From Siphonobacter aquaeclarae (GTDB lineage Bacteria > Bacteroidota > Bacteroidia > Cytophagales > Spirosomataceae), in contig NZ_FNGS01000007.1 in assembly GCF_900103285.1 (NCBI RefSeq), positions 124,001 through 188,000 on the forward strand: a stretch of 64,000 nucleotides of DNA, written 5' to 3'. Positions within the stretch are counted from its first letter, which is position 1, and each line of letters starts with the position of its first letter. Made by a program: the position numbers and the translations under genes. Below the pieces are notes generated by a model that saw nothing but the letters and a program-made list of their open reading frames with translations, was not told where the DNA came from and searched no databases. Shown piece by piece: positions 63,603-64,000 of the stretch.

Positions 63603-64000
63603 ATGAATATTCTCGTCACCGGCGGAGCCGGCTTTATCGGCTCCCATACGGTCGTCGAACTGATCGGAGCAGGCTTTGAGCCCATCATTCTCGACGATTT
63701 TTCCAACTCCGACAAAAGCGTGCTCCAGCGGCTCGAAACCATTCTCGGACGCCCTGTCAAGCACTATGCCGCCGATTGCAACGACGCCGCCCTGCTGACC
63801 CGGATTTTCAAGGAGGAAGCTATTCAGGGCGTTATTCACTTTGCCGCCAGCAAGGCAGTAGGGGAATCAGTCGAAAAACCGCTGCTGTATTACCGGAACA
63901 ATATCTCCTCGCTTGTGACGCTCCTCGAAGCGATGACGGCCAACGGCGTATCCAATTTTGTATTCTCTTCTTCCTGCACGGTTTACGGACAGCCTGAGCA
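63603..64000 (+). CDS. galE: UDP-glucose 4-epimerase, 5' part (cut by the window end)
   Basis: The first 132 codons of a GalE-type extended SDR. NAD-binding TGGAGFIGSHTVVELIGAG (GxxGxxG), ILDDFSNSDKSVLQRLE, IHFAASKAVGESVEKPLLYY and FVFSSSCTVYG with the catalytic Ser are present; the YxxxK motif is beyond the window. It interconverts UDP-glucose and UDP-galactose for surface polysaccharide or galactose use. Confidence 0.92.
   Translation, partial: MNILVTGGAGFIGSHTVVELIGAGFEPIILDDFSNSDKSVLQRLETILGRPVKHYAADCNDAALLTRIFKEEAIQGVIHFAASKAVGESVEKPLLYYRNNISSLVTLLEAMTANGVSNFVFSSSCTVYGQPE

Overview
The window looks like chromosomal DNA of a GC-rich member of the Bacteroidota, most likely Cytophagales. 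The evidence is the recurring promoter -7 element TAnnTTTG (often TAnnTTTGCRG), the general lack of strong Shine-Dalgarno sequences, and typical gene families of the phylum: DUF5606, a GbsR/MarR-type regulator, BlaI next to an M56 protein with a TonB-plug-like tail, a TonB-dependent receptor with a PepSY partner, small outer-membrane barrels, and a GT-C membrane glycosyltransferase. I see no insertion sequence, prophage or CRISPR array. Gene content is mostly housekeeping and metabolic.

Layout. 0.3-7.7 kb: a zinc-ribbon mini-protein, corA, a large secreted propeller/HEAT/cytochrome c protein, two outer-membrane barrels, a heptose-phosphate kinase and a GNAT. 7.9-12 kb: an SDR and an AraC-type regulator, then hemE convergent with them and divergent from yihA, then a DUF5606 gene. 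12-19 kb (minus strand): a complete tripartite metal-type RND efflux operon (TolC, adaptor, CusA-like pump), followed by a GbsR/MarR-type regulator behind a 42-bp palindrome and a DCC-family protein. 19.2-21.6 kb (minus): an unrecognised pair, one small protein and one Cys-rich protein, downstream of a ScfR/PrpR-like regulator. 21.7-26 kb: that regulator is divergent from a pckA-fbp gluconeogenesis operon, which converges on pyk. Operator-like palindromes lie upstream of pckA. 26.3-31 kb: cupredoxin and beta-propeller pair, ExbB/ExbD, a lipoprotein. 31-39 kb: M16 protease, MFS transporter, SGNH hydrolase, 2-hydroxyacid dehydrogenase, BlaI/M56. 39-46 kb: TonB receptor plus PepSY protein (iron uptake), DinB, a ThiF/MoeB-rhodanese protein, a cytochrome c/sugar dehydrogenase fusion. 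46-53 kb: aspS, a membrane glycosyltransferase, a GMC oxidoreductase with a lactonase, and a secreted protein with a BclB-like C-terminus. 54 kb: two identical tRNA-Val genes, each with its own terminator. 54-64 kb: D-Ala-D-Ala dipeptidase, a SpmA-SpmB-like membrane protein, a TrpF-like protein without the catalytic Cys, chrA, a small-gene cluster (divIVA, folB, orf69), a WD40 protein, a phosphopantetheinyl transferase, a SirB1-like protein and the start of galE.

The most unusual signal is not a gene. At least seven intergenic spots carry palindromic elements whose two arms are built from tandem copies of a short word, usually exactly 7 bp long. The word differs between elements (TTTCAGT, GCATGGA, GCCTATA, TTTGAGT), and a non-repetitive, often GC-rich core separates the arms. 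Five of the seven share the 7-bp period; the other two have 9-bp and 15-bp periods. Four have clearly matching inverted arms on both sides of one core; one (493-520) shows only a single side. I do not know a named family that fits.

Metabolically the window leans towards periplasmic sugar oxidation (three beta-propeller dehydrogenase-like proteins, a GMC oxidoreductase, a lactonase, a cupredoxin) and a regulated glycolysis/gluconeogenesis switch (pckA, fbp, pyk). Starts were moved downstream where a signal peptide, promoter element or terminator argued against the longest reading frame; this is stated per gene.
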